From Synaphobranchus kaupii (taxonomy: Eukaryota > Chordata > Actinopteri > Anguilliformes > Synaphobranchidae): a DNA stretch of 64,000 nt. Positions 32,044 to 43,654 of the stretch are shown in pieces. The number at the start of each line of letters is the position of its first letter. The stretch's first letter is position 1. The position numbers and the translations under genes are program-made. A model generated the notes under the pieces. That model did not search any database. It was not told where the DNA came from and worked only from the letters and a program-made list of their open reading frames with translations. The stretch covers positions 32,806,105-32,870,104 of the forward strand of contig CM056387.1 in the NCBI GenBank assembly GCA_029718625.1, written 5' to 3'.

Positions 32044-32497
32044 ATACGTACTCTTTAGCCGAGCTGTCCCATGTTTTACAGTAATACACTGCTGAGTCTC
32101 CTGCCTCCACATTCTTAATTATCAATCGATAATCTGATTTACTCTGATGATTGGATGTGAAGCGGCTGGAGGAGAATCCAGCTCCATATGTGGGAGAGCT
32201 GTTTGGATGGTAGAAATACAGTACAAACTGAGGAGCACTGCCTGGAACCTGCTTGTACCAGCGAGCTGCGCTATTAGTCACAGTCCCGAGGTTACAGTCC
32301 ATAGTGGCCGTATCTCCTTTACTCACTGGCAGAACAGGAGGCTTCTGTGTCACCACTGTTACTCCACTCACACCTGGGAAACAAGAGGTTGTTCACAGTT
32401 ACATGATTAATATATGTACACAATTTCAAATGAAAAGGGTGAGTAGTGGATTCTTACATGAGAGCAGAGCGATGAGAGTGCAGAGTGTCCCCAGCAT
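32044..32497 (-). CDS. V7: immunoglobulin light-chain V gene (sigma-like)
   Basis: Leader exon 32,458-32,497 (MLGTLCTLIALLS), short intron (84 bp), V exon 32,044-32,373 (330 bp), RSS 32,016-32,043 with consensus elements. MDCNLG, WYKQVPG and YYC present; CDR3 start KTWDSSAK. CDR2 (SSPTYGAGF) resembles the cysteine-pair group while framework 3 (NHQSKSDYRL) follows the other group, so it looks mosaic. TATA-like at 32,586-32,592, CCAAT at 32,636-32,640. Likely functional. Confidence 0.93.
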
Positions 32498-32640
32498 GTT
32501 GTCAGTGTGGTGTGAACGGCCCTTACTGTCCAGCTGAGAGATGAGCAGGTTGGAGTGTGAGGACAGGAGAGGCTGCAGGACCCAGCTATAAGGGGCCAGT
32601 CAGGGAGATGGAGAGGGAGGAGCCAATGCACTCAGCCAAT

Positions 32641-33871
32641 CAAAGGTTTTGGGGAACGAAATAACTTTTTCTGTAATTGTGTATCTCATATGGCAAAGTT
32701 ATTGTCAATTATATTGTCAGTTATCAATGAATATAAGCAAGAACACATTTTACCAGTTTTTTTTTATTTCATGTGGCTTTCAAACAGGTTCACTTTTTTA
32801 GATATTCCCTTTAATTTCTGCCAGTGTGCATTTTTTATTCAACACCTTCATTGTGAAATAAGGGATAATGTCACCGAAGGACAGAAGAGAACAATTCCCT
32901 TTGTGAAGAATTATTGAACGTTTAAGATGCTACCCACAGACTGTGTTACTGTGGCATGATCATTTAGGAAGTGGGGCATGAAGTCTAAGATTGGGTTAAA
33001 TTTCTAGGCAGGAACCTGAATTGCTTCAGTAAATATCCTGCTGTATAAATGGATTCCATGTAAAAATAATGTAAGTTGTGTAAGTTGCTCTGGACAAGCA
33101 TGTCTGCTAAATGTCTAAAATGTTATGAAATGTTATTTCAGACAAGTCCAGTTCAAGAAAAGATAGGTTACTCATCTTCTTACAGAGAACTGTCCTCATA
33201 TAAAAGAAAAAAAATTTCTGTTAATCTGTGTTTTGTCTCCGCACCTCCAATGGCTCTCATGTCTGTTCAGATTTAGTTGATATAATGATAAAGATCTATC
33301 TGGGCTTTTCAAAAAGTGTAGTTTGGGACGATGTGGAGCCTGATTTGGAGGAATGGCATCTCCAATCACAGGTGATGATTCTACTGTGTAACTGATTTGT
33401 GAAGGAAAGTGTTGAACTCTTCTCTTTGAGCACAGCTCACATTATTAGTTGTTCACTCTGTAAATGAAGCAGTGAATGGCAGTGGGTGCTGCTCTGCTTT
33501 GGCTGTTCAGTGTGGAGGCTCCTAAGTAAAGTAAGGCTTTGCAGATGTCTGTAGTACAGACATTACAGAGCTCCAGAGAGTCACTCACTTCCTCCATGTG
33601 TGAATGCTGATGGATGCTGTGTGACTCCTGCGGTGGGAGTGTCAGGGGGGAGGGGACAGAATCCTACAGGATTATACTCTTCTCCTCTAACGACAATCTC
33701 TGTCTGAAGATGGAGGAGCAGAATTTGCTCTAAAATTCTCTGGAGTTGCTGATTCAGCATGTGGTGGTGATGCTAAGAGGCGCAGACTGGGGGCACATCC
33801 ACAGTTCAGAGTTACTCAGTGCTGATCCTGTACCAGCATTGTGTGATTTCCCTTGCTTTAGCAGGCTATTA
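32641..33871. other. V7-V8 spacer with degraded repeat block
   Basis: 32,641-33,130 is a diverged copy of the V-unit upstream block including the SINE tail (TTGCTCTGGACAAGCATGTC). 33,700-33,860 carries the GAAGATGGAGGAGCAGAATT spacer block. Between them nothing recognisable. Confidence 0.6.
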
Positions 33872-34404
33872 ATTTATGTATTTATTTATTTCGGCACGCA
33901 TATAGTCACACTTTATCACAATTTATGTAATATGCCCTGACAGAACACATTACCTGCCGAAAAGGGATACGGGAAAAAGCAGCCTGCTTATCAAGTCCCG
34001 CCCCAATTCCTCAATCAAATTTGAAAGTTCACATAATACATTTGTTTAAAACAGATTATTTCGTATCACAACAGCATAGCTGAACTTGCTTTATAACAAA
34101 ACAGTCCGAGAAAGAAAAAGAAAAATAAAATCAAAAAAAATAAAAATAAAAAAATAAACAAAACAATAAAGTCCAAATAAGTCATATTTAAATGTACATG
34201 TCATACATTAGACAAAACAATTTATTTCATTTCAACAGCAACAGTCCAGAATATTGTTCAGATAATGTCCCAATAAATGTGTCCGTTTCTTCGTTTTTCT
34301 GATGCTCGAGTGTCCCCTGTAAATGCAGAGCATAAACCGCTTACAATTGTTTTTGCACATCTTGACATTGTTTTCATTTTCCTTTCATGATAACTCACTA
34401 TTGT
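33872..34404. mobile_element. Unclassified insertion in V8 3' flank
   Basis: The flank of V8 is otherwise collinear with those of V4 and V10, but about 530 bp of A-rich sequence interrupt it between the GCAGGCTATT and AAGGCCCTGAG parts. CTATT may be the target duplication. Class not determined; ends approximate. Confidence 0.45.
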
Positions 34405-34872
34405 TTAAGGCCCTGAGATGAAGGTATGTGGATTATTTTGCCAGTCAATGACATATGAGTCACTGGTGGTGATACACACCAAAAACCAGCAGATGCTACG
34501 GCCCTCCAGGGCGGGTTTCTGATAAGCGTGATCTAGGCCTTATGGTGTTAATGACATGGTTAAGACACTTCCGCTCTGGCCGAAAGTGGCTGAGAGATGG
34601 ATGCTCTTTTGAGAATAGGATTGATAATTTAGGAATGACAGAATGTAAGGCAAGAATTTAAGGAACGGATTAAAGGAAAGGATTTGAGGAAAGATGTAAT
34701 AAGGCAGGTTCTTTTTTACCTCATAGAAAAAAGGAAAAAAAAAGTTAGTGACATGGGTGAAAAGTCCTGGCTCAGCTTGAGTGAATTCTGCTCTGAGTGT
34801 GAAGTTCTCTCCTTTCTAGCTTTAAAGCAGAAGTGAAGCTCAGAGGTTTTTGTCATGGTGTGAATCACTGTG

Positions 34873-35375
34873 ATACCCACTCTTTAGCAGATTCATCCCA
34901 TGTGCTACAGTAATACACTGCTGAGTCTCCTGCCTCCACATTGCTAATCATTAACTGGCAGTCAGAATTAGTCTGACTCTTAGAAGAGAAGTGACTGGAG
35001 GAGAATCCAGCTCCATACCTGGGAGAGCTCCAAGACTTATGGAAACGCAGCACAAACTGAGGAGCACTGCCTGGAACCTGCTTGTACCAGCGAGCAGCAC
35101 TACCAGTCACAGTCCCGAGGTTACAGTCCATAGTGGCCGTGTCTCCTTTACTCACTGTCAGAACAGGAGGCTTCTGTGTCACCACTGTCACTCCACTCAC
35201 ACCTGGGTAATAAGATGCTTTTGTGAGAAGATTAAAATCACATTTCATGCCACAATATGAATGTCATTAAACAATACTGAAAGTTAAATCAAAGTTATAT
35301 TTTAGTTAGTTGTTTGCATCACTGCATTTTCTTACATGAGAGCACAGTGATGAGAGTGCAGAGTGTCCCCAGCAT
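34873..35375 (-). CDS. V8: immunoglobulin light-chain V gene (sigma-like)
   Basis: Leader exon 35,336-35,375, V exon 34,873-35,202 (330 bp), RSS 34,845-34,872, consensus. MDCNLG, WYKQVPG, YYC; CDR3 start STWDESAK. Framework 3 reads KSQTNSDCQ: one cysteine of the additional pair has become serine, leaving an odd unpaired cysteine. TATA-like at 35,466-35,472, CCAAT at 35,516-35,520. Likely functional. Confidence 0.93.
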
Positions 35376-35520
35376 GTTGTCAGTGTGTGGTGTGAACGGC
35401 CCTTACTGTCCAGCTGAGAGATGAGCAGGTTGGAGTGTGAGGAGAGGAGAGGCTGCAGGACCCAGCTATAAGGGGCCGGTCAGGGAGATGGAGAGGGAGG
35501 AGCTTCTGCAATCAGCCAAT

Positions 35521-36640
35521 CATCAATTCCCCATTGACTGGTTCAGCAAATCAGCTGCTTTCAGCAGACTTCATTAAACATGTCAAATTGGAGATAAGTT
35601 AACCTGCACAATAGGAGTGTGTGAATTTACTGTAGCCTGAGTCAGAGTCTCAGGTCAGATGAAATATTCACATTGTGTGTTTATTAATATAATTAGTAAG
35701 GACAGATCTAACCCTTAGTTATTTACTCAAATGCGTTGGTGTCAGGACTTAAATTTCAGTATTGTGTGTGGTAATTAATGAAAGCTTCTGCACTCAGCCA
35801 ATCAAAAATTCCCAACAGAGGGCTTGGCCAATCAGCTGATCTGAGCAGACTTCATTAAACAAGTCAAATATGAGAGGCCTTTTGTTACTCAAGTGCTATT
35901 CAACCAGTAGGAGTGTGTGAACATACTGTAGCCTGAGTCAGAACCTCAGGTGACACGGAATATAGACATTCTGTTTCTGTGTTTTGTTACACTCTCCGTT
36001 CCCTCTCAGTCCCCATCCCTGGATGGAGATGGAGAGGGAGGAGCCAATGCACTCAGCAAATCACAGCAGCTCTATATTCCTCCCATGTATTTCTCAGTCT
36101 AGAGAGCATTTACGATTGTGAATGAATTCTTCCACAATGAGCTGATGGCTCCAGAAGTATAGGAGCTGTGTGTGCACTGTCCATCCCCTCTGCTCTCTGT
36201 CCCACCTGTTTTAAAATGAGCTCAAAGACTGATGTTAATGTGATCCTCCCACTCATAATGGAGGTATGGAGTCAGCAACAGCAGGCAGGAGTGACCCCAA
36301 TAATCTCATTCACACACAAGGAGCAAAGCCCAACACACCAGTGCACACAAATACAATCAGTGACATATAAAGGAATTATGAGTGTGGAATCCACTGTCTC
36401 TCCAGTGACTGTAAATCCCCAGATGTGATGGGCACAGCTTCCTGTATCTTTGCTCCCTGTTCCAGTGACTCTTCTCCCTCAGCTCCTACACAGCTGGAGC
36501 CACACAGGAGAAAGGAAGGAGCGCTACAGTGCTACACCTGCTACTCCACCCCAACCCCACTCTCTACAGCTGCAGGACAATAACCACACAACCTTCTCAT
36601 AATGTTACTGTCACATTATCACAGCAAGATAGTGAGCTAA
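35521..36640. other. Fossil cluster boundary: V promoter and 3'-of-C remnants
   Basis: 35,780-35,990 repeats V-promoter-distal sequence (CACTCAGCCAATCA, GAGCAGACTTCATTAAACAA) without a V exon. 36,020-36,060 repeats promoter-proximal sequence (AGATGGAGAGGGAGGAGCCAA). 36,060-36,640 matches the block found 3' of C1 and C2 (GAGCTGATGGCTCCAGAAGT; CCCCAGATGTGATGGGCACA). No V, J or C exon is left. Confidence 0.65.
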
Positions 36641-37118
36641 TGGTCAGCACCCGTCCCCAAACCTAGTGTAACCTTGTTCTTGATCCTTTCTTCTTCTGTG
36701 GTGCATTAACTGGTGGGTCCGAAACCACCTAGGGAAGCACATCATCACCTCCTGTTCTGGAGTGTGGGGCAAATAAATGCAGTAGTTAAGGCTCCTGTAT
36801 CCCACATCCCACATGCTACAAATTTAATTTATCAGCACATAGGTGCTCCTAATAAGCAAAGATGTGAACAACAACCTGACAAAAAAAACGTATTAAAGCC
36901 GTGACATTAAATTCCTCTCATGAAAAGAAAATCACTTAATAAAATTCATACATAATGCACAGTAAACATTCAGGATGATTTAGGCAGTATTTCTACACAT
37001 ACAGGATATGTTTACTGACATGGCTGAGAGATCCTAGTTCAGTTTCAGTGAGTTCACATCCTGCCTCTGAGCTTGAACTCCTTTATGAAGCAGCTTTAAT
37101 GCAGAAGTGAAGCTCAGA
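36641..37118. other. V9 3' flank
   Basis: The last 150 bp match the 3' flanks of V3 and V15 (AGTTCAGTTTCAGTGAGTTC). The rest is unrecognised. Confidence 0.55.
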
Positions 37119-37146
37119 GGTTTTTGTCATGGTGTGAATCACTGTG

Positions 37147-37655
37147 ATACGTGCTCTTTAGCAGAGTTCTCCCATGTGCTACAGTAATACACTGCTGAGT
37201 CTCCTGGCTCCACATTTTTAATTATCACTCGATAATCTGATTTACTCTGATGACTGGCTGTGAAGCGAGTGGAGGAGAATCCAGCTCCATATGTGGGAGA
37301 GCTGTGAGTGCGGTAGAAATACAACACAAACTGAGGAACTCCACCTGGAACCTGCTTGTACCAGTAAGCACTATCAGTAACAGTCCCGAGGTTACAGTCC
37401 ATAGTGGCCGTATCTCCTTTACTCACTGTCAGAACAGGAGGCTTCTGTGTCACCACTGTCACTCCACTCACACCTGGGAAATAAGAGACTTTTTTGAGAT
37501 TATTAAAATCACATAAAATCACATATTGACAATATGAATATAATCAAGCAATATTGAAAGTTAAATACATTTTATATTTTAGATGGTTGTCTGCAACATG
37601 CAAGGTGTTTCTTACATGAGAGCACAGCGATGAGAGTGCAGAGTGTCCCCAGCAT
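37147..37655 (-). CDS. V9: immunoglobulin light-chain V gene (sigma-like)
   Basis: Leader exon 37,616-37,655, V exon 37,147-37,473 (327 bp, one codon shorter in CDR1), RSS 37,119-37,146, consensus. MDCNLG, AYWYKQVPG, YYC; CDR3 start STWENSAK. CDR2 matches V2 (FYRTHSSPTYG) while framework 3 matches V3/V15 (SHQSKSDY), so the exon looks like a mosaic of two groups. TATA-like at 37,746-37,752, CCAAT at 37,796-37,800. Likely functional. Confidence 0.93.
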
Positions 37656-37800
37656 GTTGTCAGTGTGTGGTGTGAACGGCCCTTACTGTCCAGCTGAGAG
37701 ATGAGCAGGTTGGAGTGTGAGGAGAGGAGAGGCTGCAGGATCCAGCTATAAGGGGCCGGTCAGGGAGATGGAGAGGGAGGAGCTTCTGCACTCAGCCAAT

Positions 37801-37986
37801 CAAAAGTTTTGGGCAACAAAATACATTATTTTTCCTATAACAGTGTTGCTCATATGGCAAAATGGTTGTCAGTTATAAATGAAAATAAGCAGGAACACAT
37901 TTTACCAGCTATTTTATGTGGCTTTCAAGCAGGTTCACTTTTTTTTTTTTTACATTTTCCCATTCATTTTTGCCAATCAGCATTTT
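37801..37986. repeat. V-unit upstream repeat block (V9 copy, first part)
   Basis: Copy of 7,324-7,510, interrupted by the following solo LTR and resumed at 40,035. Confidence 0.75.
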
Positions 37987-40034
37987 TGTCATGGTTTTGG
38001 ACCCTGTTGTTCCATGCGGTCGTTTTCCTTGGTGGCCACGCGAGGGCGCTGCCCTGTTGGTAGATGCTTGCTCCGCCCTGCTGAGTTGGGGGAGTTTCTG
38101 GTTAAGCTTTTACACCTGTTGCGTGGTCACCTGAGAGTTATATAAGCCTACCGTTCCCTTCGTTCGGGGCTTCGACATTAATTGTTAATTGTTTTATATT
38201 GTGGTGTATGTTTGGCTGTGAGTGCTCGTACCATTTTGGCTACTTGCCCATTTTTAACGTCTCTTGGTGAGGCAGGGCTTATTTCTTGCTGGCTTACTAG
38301 TGGATTATCTCGTAGAAGTTTGGGACTGTAAAATCTCTGCTCTAGTTTCGCCTGTGTGCGTTTTCCTCCGTGTATGGAGATTTGGGCGATGGTCGGAACT
38401 GTGTTCTGTTCGCCTCTCGGTGCATGTCGTCTCATGTGAGATCTGGCGTTTCGCTTCGGCTAGGTTGCTTAGCTTGTAGAAGCGTAGAGTAACTGTTCTT
38501 TGTTCCTTTTCGCCGGTTAATGGTTTTCTTATGGAGAGACCTGGCGTGTTTGCTTCTACTGATTTCCGGGTTACGGTAAGCCAGTTAGTAGCCTAGCTTG
38601 GTACGTTTATTCCCTGTTTTGTCCCCTTCTCATAGACTGCGTTCTCCTTTGTTGTGAGTCGGGGTTTTGTTACTTATTCCTTTACTGTGAGGCTAGGGCG
38701 TGTGTTTATTTAAGTTTGCGGAGTCTTTTGGTTAGTAAGTTTTGGGACGACGGTGCTCCGTCGGCTCACCTGTAAAATGTTTCTCATGTGAGATCGGGTG
38801 TTTACCCAGGTATGTTTGCTGCATTAGACTGCAAACTTATTTAAGTAGCCATGGAACGTTGTCTCTGTTCCTGTTTGCCTCGTTACCTTTCTCATTAAGA
38901 GGCTAGGGCGCTTGTGTGATTAAGTGTGCGTGAGTCTTGTGGATTAGACTGCATACTTATTTAAGTAGCCATGGAACGTTTAGTCTCTGTTCCTGTTTGC
39001 CTCGTTATCCTTCTCCTTATTAAGAAGCTAGGGCGCGTGTTTGAGCTAGTTTGCGTAGTCTCTGGTTAGTAAGTTTTGGGACGACGGTGCTCCGTCAGCT
39101 CGCCTGTAAATGTCTCTCCCTCCCGGGAGATCGGGTGTTTGCCCAGGTACGTTTGCTGCATTGGACTGCGCACTGTTCTAACTAGTCATAGAACGTTAAA
39201 TCTCTGTTCTTGTTCGCCTAGTTACATTTCGCCTGTCTGTGAGGCAGGGCTTGTGCTTGTGTTAGTCTGTTTAACCCATGTTTAGGGTGCAGCTGTCCTG
39301 TTCATCTTTTGTGCTTTCCTTCTCCGTGGATAGGAGATGTGGGCGATGGTTCGGAACTGTAGATCTGTTCGTCCTTCGGTGCAATTCGTCTCTTAGTGAG
39401 ACTGGATGATATTGTGGACATGTTTGCGTGTGACTGCGAGCCTTTAAGCCTTGGAACGTTAATTATCGGTTCCTGCTCGCCTCGTTACTTTTCTCCTGTC
39501 TGAGAGGCAGGGTTTATGCTTGTGTTAGTCAGGTTAGCCTTTGGTTAAGGTGCAGCTGTCCTTCATCGTTTGTGCTTTCCTTCTCCGTGGATAGGAGATG
39601 TGGGCGATGGTTCGGAACTGTAGTTCTGTTCGTCCTTCGGTGCAATTCGTCTCAGGGATTCCTGTTGATGGTGTTGGACATGTTTGCGTGTGACTGCATG
39701 TTTTTAAGCCACGGAACGTTGGATCTGTTCCTCTCGCCTTCTCACACTTTCGTATTATTTTTTGCTGTGTTTGTTTGTGTTTTATGTTGTTTTTACGCTC
39801 CCGCCCGTTATGTGTCTCGTTTCCGAGACAGGGCGTGTGTTTATTTCCGGCTGTTCTGATCCCTGTCTTTGCGCTCTACGGGGCGATTGGCAGTGGGCCG
39901 GTTAGTAGTGTTGTGTGTTCCTTGTCTTGTCTCCTTCCCTTATCTGCGGGTATCCCGCCTTAGTGGCCTAAGGGCTTAATGATTCCCCTTGCTGCGTTTG
40001 GCTCCTCCCACCTCACACGTCACGCCCCATTACA
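37987..40034 (+). mobile_element. Solo LTR, 2.05 kb, with internal repeats
   Basis: TGTCATGG start and CATTACA end, flanked by the 5-bp duplication ATTTT (37,982-37,986; 40,035-40,039). The uninterrupted site is seen in the V3 and V15 units. The interior has tandem-like repetition between about 38,560 and 39,720 (GGACGACGGTGCTCCGTC; TTTAAGTAGCCATGGAACG). Gypsy-type LTR style; no internal genes. Confidence 0.8.
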
Positions 40035-41460
40035 ATTTTTTCTTCAACACCTTCATCATGATATAATGAATCTCACCTCAGGACAGCATATGACAATTAC
40101 CTCTGTGCAAGAATTATTGGATGATTTGATGCTATCCTCTGATGGTTGTAGTGTGACGTGATTATTGAGGAAATTGACTTCAACTCCAAGTCTGGGTTAA
40201 ATTTCAAGGCGGGAACCTGACTTGCTTCAATAAATATGCAGCTGTATAAGTAGATTCCATGTAAAAAATAATGTAAGCTGTGTTAATAGCTCTGGATAAT
40301 CATCCCTGCTGAATACCTCAGCAGAAGGCTCCCATGATGCAAGTCAAGTCACTGGCTCTGAATTAGAGCCTGCAGCAGTCCATGGGGATGCTCCTGGTTC
40401 TGCTCAGGTTTTGCTACTGCTGCAGCGCCTGTTCCAGCTCCAAGATCCACTCTTGCCAAGTGCTTTTATCGAAGGGTTGGCATGTGGAGGGGTTGGTGGA
40501 AGTCTTGGGGACGGTCCTCAGAGCTCTGCAGAGAGGAGGGAAATGGTTGATAGAATGGCACTTCACTTTGTCACAAACGGGCAGGTGTTAGTCGAAGGGG
40601 ATTTTAATGTCGAACTGGGCAGGGGCAGGCATGCCAGCGCTGGGTGTGTTAAAGACTTCATGGAGGGACATGCCCTGGTAGAAGGCGGGAAAGCTATATC
40701 ACCTCGACTGGATGGAACAATGTGGTGCAATTCACGGGGGGTTGTTAAGAGGTTAGATTACATCTTGTTTTCCGTACTGTGTGCGTTTTATTAGGTCAGG
40801 GCCTTTATGAGGAAGTACGGGGGTGGGGTGGGGTGACTGCGGGTGCTTTTGTGGGTATCCCTGCAGCTGTTTGGTTGTCGGTGCAGTTAAAATGCCTAGA
40901 TAATGGGCTAAAAGATTTGAATTGGCTGTGTCTACATCGGAGTTGACCAGTGTGGGATAAACATTACAGGCACAGGCTTGTATTGACCGCATCATGTCCC
41001 AGGACGTCATGTAATGCCGATAAAACCATCAGGCATGTAACGTGGGATTGCCCATTTGCCGGGGTGGTGTAGGCAAGGGCAGCAGGCATTGTAGGGAGGG
41101 GGTGGGGGGCTTTACTCTGACGTGGGCAAGGTTGGAGAGGGGCATTGTTAGGGCAGTAGCAGATACAAGGGAAAGGCTGCTATTATGGCTGATAATCACC
41201 CTCATAAGAAGGCTGTGGGAGACAAGGCAGGACCGTGTTAAGTCCAAAAGGGACTGGGGGGTAGAAGGAGTGGTGAGAAGAGTGGAAGGAGACTTGAGGG
41301 AGAGGATTAGGTGGGATGTAAAGAGCTGGGGTCAACACGCCGCACAGGAGTGGTAGGAAGAGGGTCTAGGTCTGGTGTTGGTGTTGCAGATCCCTGACTA
41401 ACATGTATGGGTCAATGTATTTAGGGACCTGGAGCTCAAGGCTTTTTGGGATTATATTTT
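40035..41460 (+). mobile_element. V9-unit SINE tail and Tx1-like LINE fragment
   Basis: 40,035-40,460 resumes the V-unit block. From about 40,470 the endonuclease part (GDFNVELGRG near 40,600) and ORF2 end follow, as in 8,480-9,420; the ORF1-like piece is deleted in this copy. Confidence 0.65.
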
Positions 41461-42124
41461 TGAGTGGGTTTGTATTGGAAAGCCAAGTATTCTGTACTGT
41501 AATGTATTTTATAATGAATGTGATTGCAGTCTGAAGGTGAGTATGGTCACATTTTGATAGTTTGGTTCTTGATTTTTTTCTAATTTTCATTTGTTTGCTG
41601 CTGCAGCCACTAAAGAAAAGGTGGGTGTGCACAGTTGTTTGGTAAGTGGAGATAAATGTGTCAGTGTACAGAATGTAAATAAAAAAATAAATTATACATA
41701 TATATATATATACATATAAAAACCTACAATCTCTGTCTGAAGATGGAGGAGCAGCATTTGGTCGAAAAGTCTCTGGAGCTGCTGATTCAGCATGTGGTGG
41801 TGATGCTAAGAGGTGCAGACTGACATCCACACAGTTCAGAGATGCAGAGCGCTGTATCAGCATTTTGTAATTTCCCTTCCCTTTGCATTGAATTGAGGCC
41901 CTGCGATAAAGGGGTGTGGATTATTTAGCCAGGCAAAGACATGGGGGTCACTGGTGGTGATGCACACCAAAAACCAGCAGATGCTACGGCCCGCCAGGGC
42001 AGGTTTCGGACACGTGTGATCTCGGCCTTATGGTGTTACTGACATGGTTACTACACTTCCCCTCTGGCCGAAAGTGGCTGAGGGATGGATGTTCTTGAGA
42101 ATAGGATCGGTATTCAGTAATAAT
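41461..42124. other. V10 3' flank, distal part
   Basis: Same spacer family as 9,421-10,020 (GAAGATGGAGGAGCAGCATT). Has a TA microsatellite at 41,697-41,717. No gene. Confidence 0.6.
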
Positions 42125-42129
42125 GGATT

Positions 42130-43408
42130 TGTGACGTGACGTTCCCATCCAGTCCGTTTTCCCGGTTTTTGTCATGTCCCTCCGTGTCTTGTTGGATTCC
42201 CTTGTCCGTGTTTTCCCCTCTGCTTCAGGCTGGGCGTTTCCCCTCTGTTTGGCTCTTTGTTTCCCAGTTTGGTTTCCGCCTATCACCTTCCCCTCTCGTT
42301 TCTTGCATTCCTCACCTGTCTAATTAACAAGCACTCACGGTTACTTTCCGCACCTGTGCCTTGTTGATTCCAATCTCACTCCCTTATTTAACCCACCTGC
42401 TGTCTCCCCTGCTTTGTCGGTTCATTACATGTGTAACCCTTCAGACCCTGTTTACTGTTCGCTAACTATCCTCACTCGGTGTTTATGCTATTCGCTCCTG
42501 GTCTGTTAAAGTGCTATTCGCTTGGTTGTGGGATATTATCCCCTTACAGTGTTTAGTTCTCGCGAACTACGGATTGGTAGTTTACCTCCCCTGTCATTTC
42601 AGTATTGCATGCAGCTAACCTGTCTTCCTTCAACCTCCAGTTTACCCGGCTTCCAGTCCTCCGTTGCAGTGTTCGTTTTCCCCGTGTTTGTTTGTGTGTG
42701 TTGCGGTACCTCCACCTCCAGCTCGTGTAGGATCCGTGGTGGCGTTATAACCTGGCTACCCTCCAGTTCCTGTCCGGCCGAAGCAGCCACCAAGTTCTTC
42801 GGTTACGGTTCCGGGAGCTCTGGAGACCAGTCAGCTCCAACCGGACCTACCGCAGCTACGCCACACTACCCAGCTCTGCCGTGCTTCACCATCTACCTAC
42901 CTGTCAAACCCTGCACCCGTCGTCCCGGTCCAGTTCCAGTCCAGCCGTAGTGAGTCGCCCACCTACCTCTTCAAGTCCAGTTCCAGTCCTGTCCAGGTGT
43001 GAGTCGTACACCTTCCTGTACAGTCCAGTTCCGGTTTTGAACAATCCGTTCCTGAGCCCAGTTCCAGAGTGGACCTCCCGGTCCAGTTCCAGTCCCGTCC
43101 AGGTGTGAGTCGTGCACCTATTCCTTCAAGTCCAGTTCCGGTTTGGAACAATCCGTTCCTGAACCCTATTCCTGAGTGGACCTCCCGGTCCAGTTCCAGT
43201 CCAGGTGTTGCCTTCTCCTACTATCCAGTCCAGCTCCGGCTTGGAGCAGCCCGTTCCGGGCTTCCTGTCATTACCAAGTGTGATAATTGTGCTTGCTTTC
43301 CTGTACAGTTTTGGGACTACCCCAAAACTTAACTTTAATAAATATTCCTTTTCTTTGATTCTGCCTCAGTCGTGCATTTAGGTCCAAACCTTCCCTGGGA
43401 TCGTAACA
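42130..43408 (+). mobile_element. Solo LTR, 1.28 kb
   Basis: TGTGACG start, CGTAACA end, 5-bp duplication GGATT (42,125-42,129; 43,409-43,413). AATAAA near 43,338. Interior with C-rich repeats such as CCAGTTCCAGTCC. Gypsy-like by style; no internal region. Confidence 0.8.
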
Positions 43409-43654
43409 GGATTGGTCATTTAGGAATGACAGAATACAAGGCAAAGACTTAAGGAATGGATGTAAGGAATGGATTAATAAGGCAGATTCTTTTTTACCTA
43501 CCAGAAAAAAAGAAAAGAAAAAAAAGTTAGTGACATGATTGAGAAGTCCTGGCTCAGCTTGAATGAATTCTGCTCTGAGTGTGAAGTTCTCTCCTTTCTA
43601 GCTTTAAAGCAGAAGTGAAGCTCAGAGGTTTTTGTCATGGTGTGAATCACTGTG

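Noticed and set aside
42522..42950. 142-codon proline/serine-rich frame
   Set aside because: Lies inside a solo LTR and reflects C-rich repeats.
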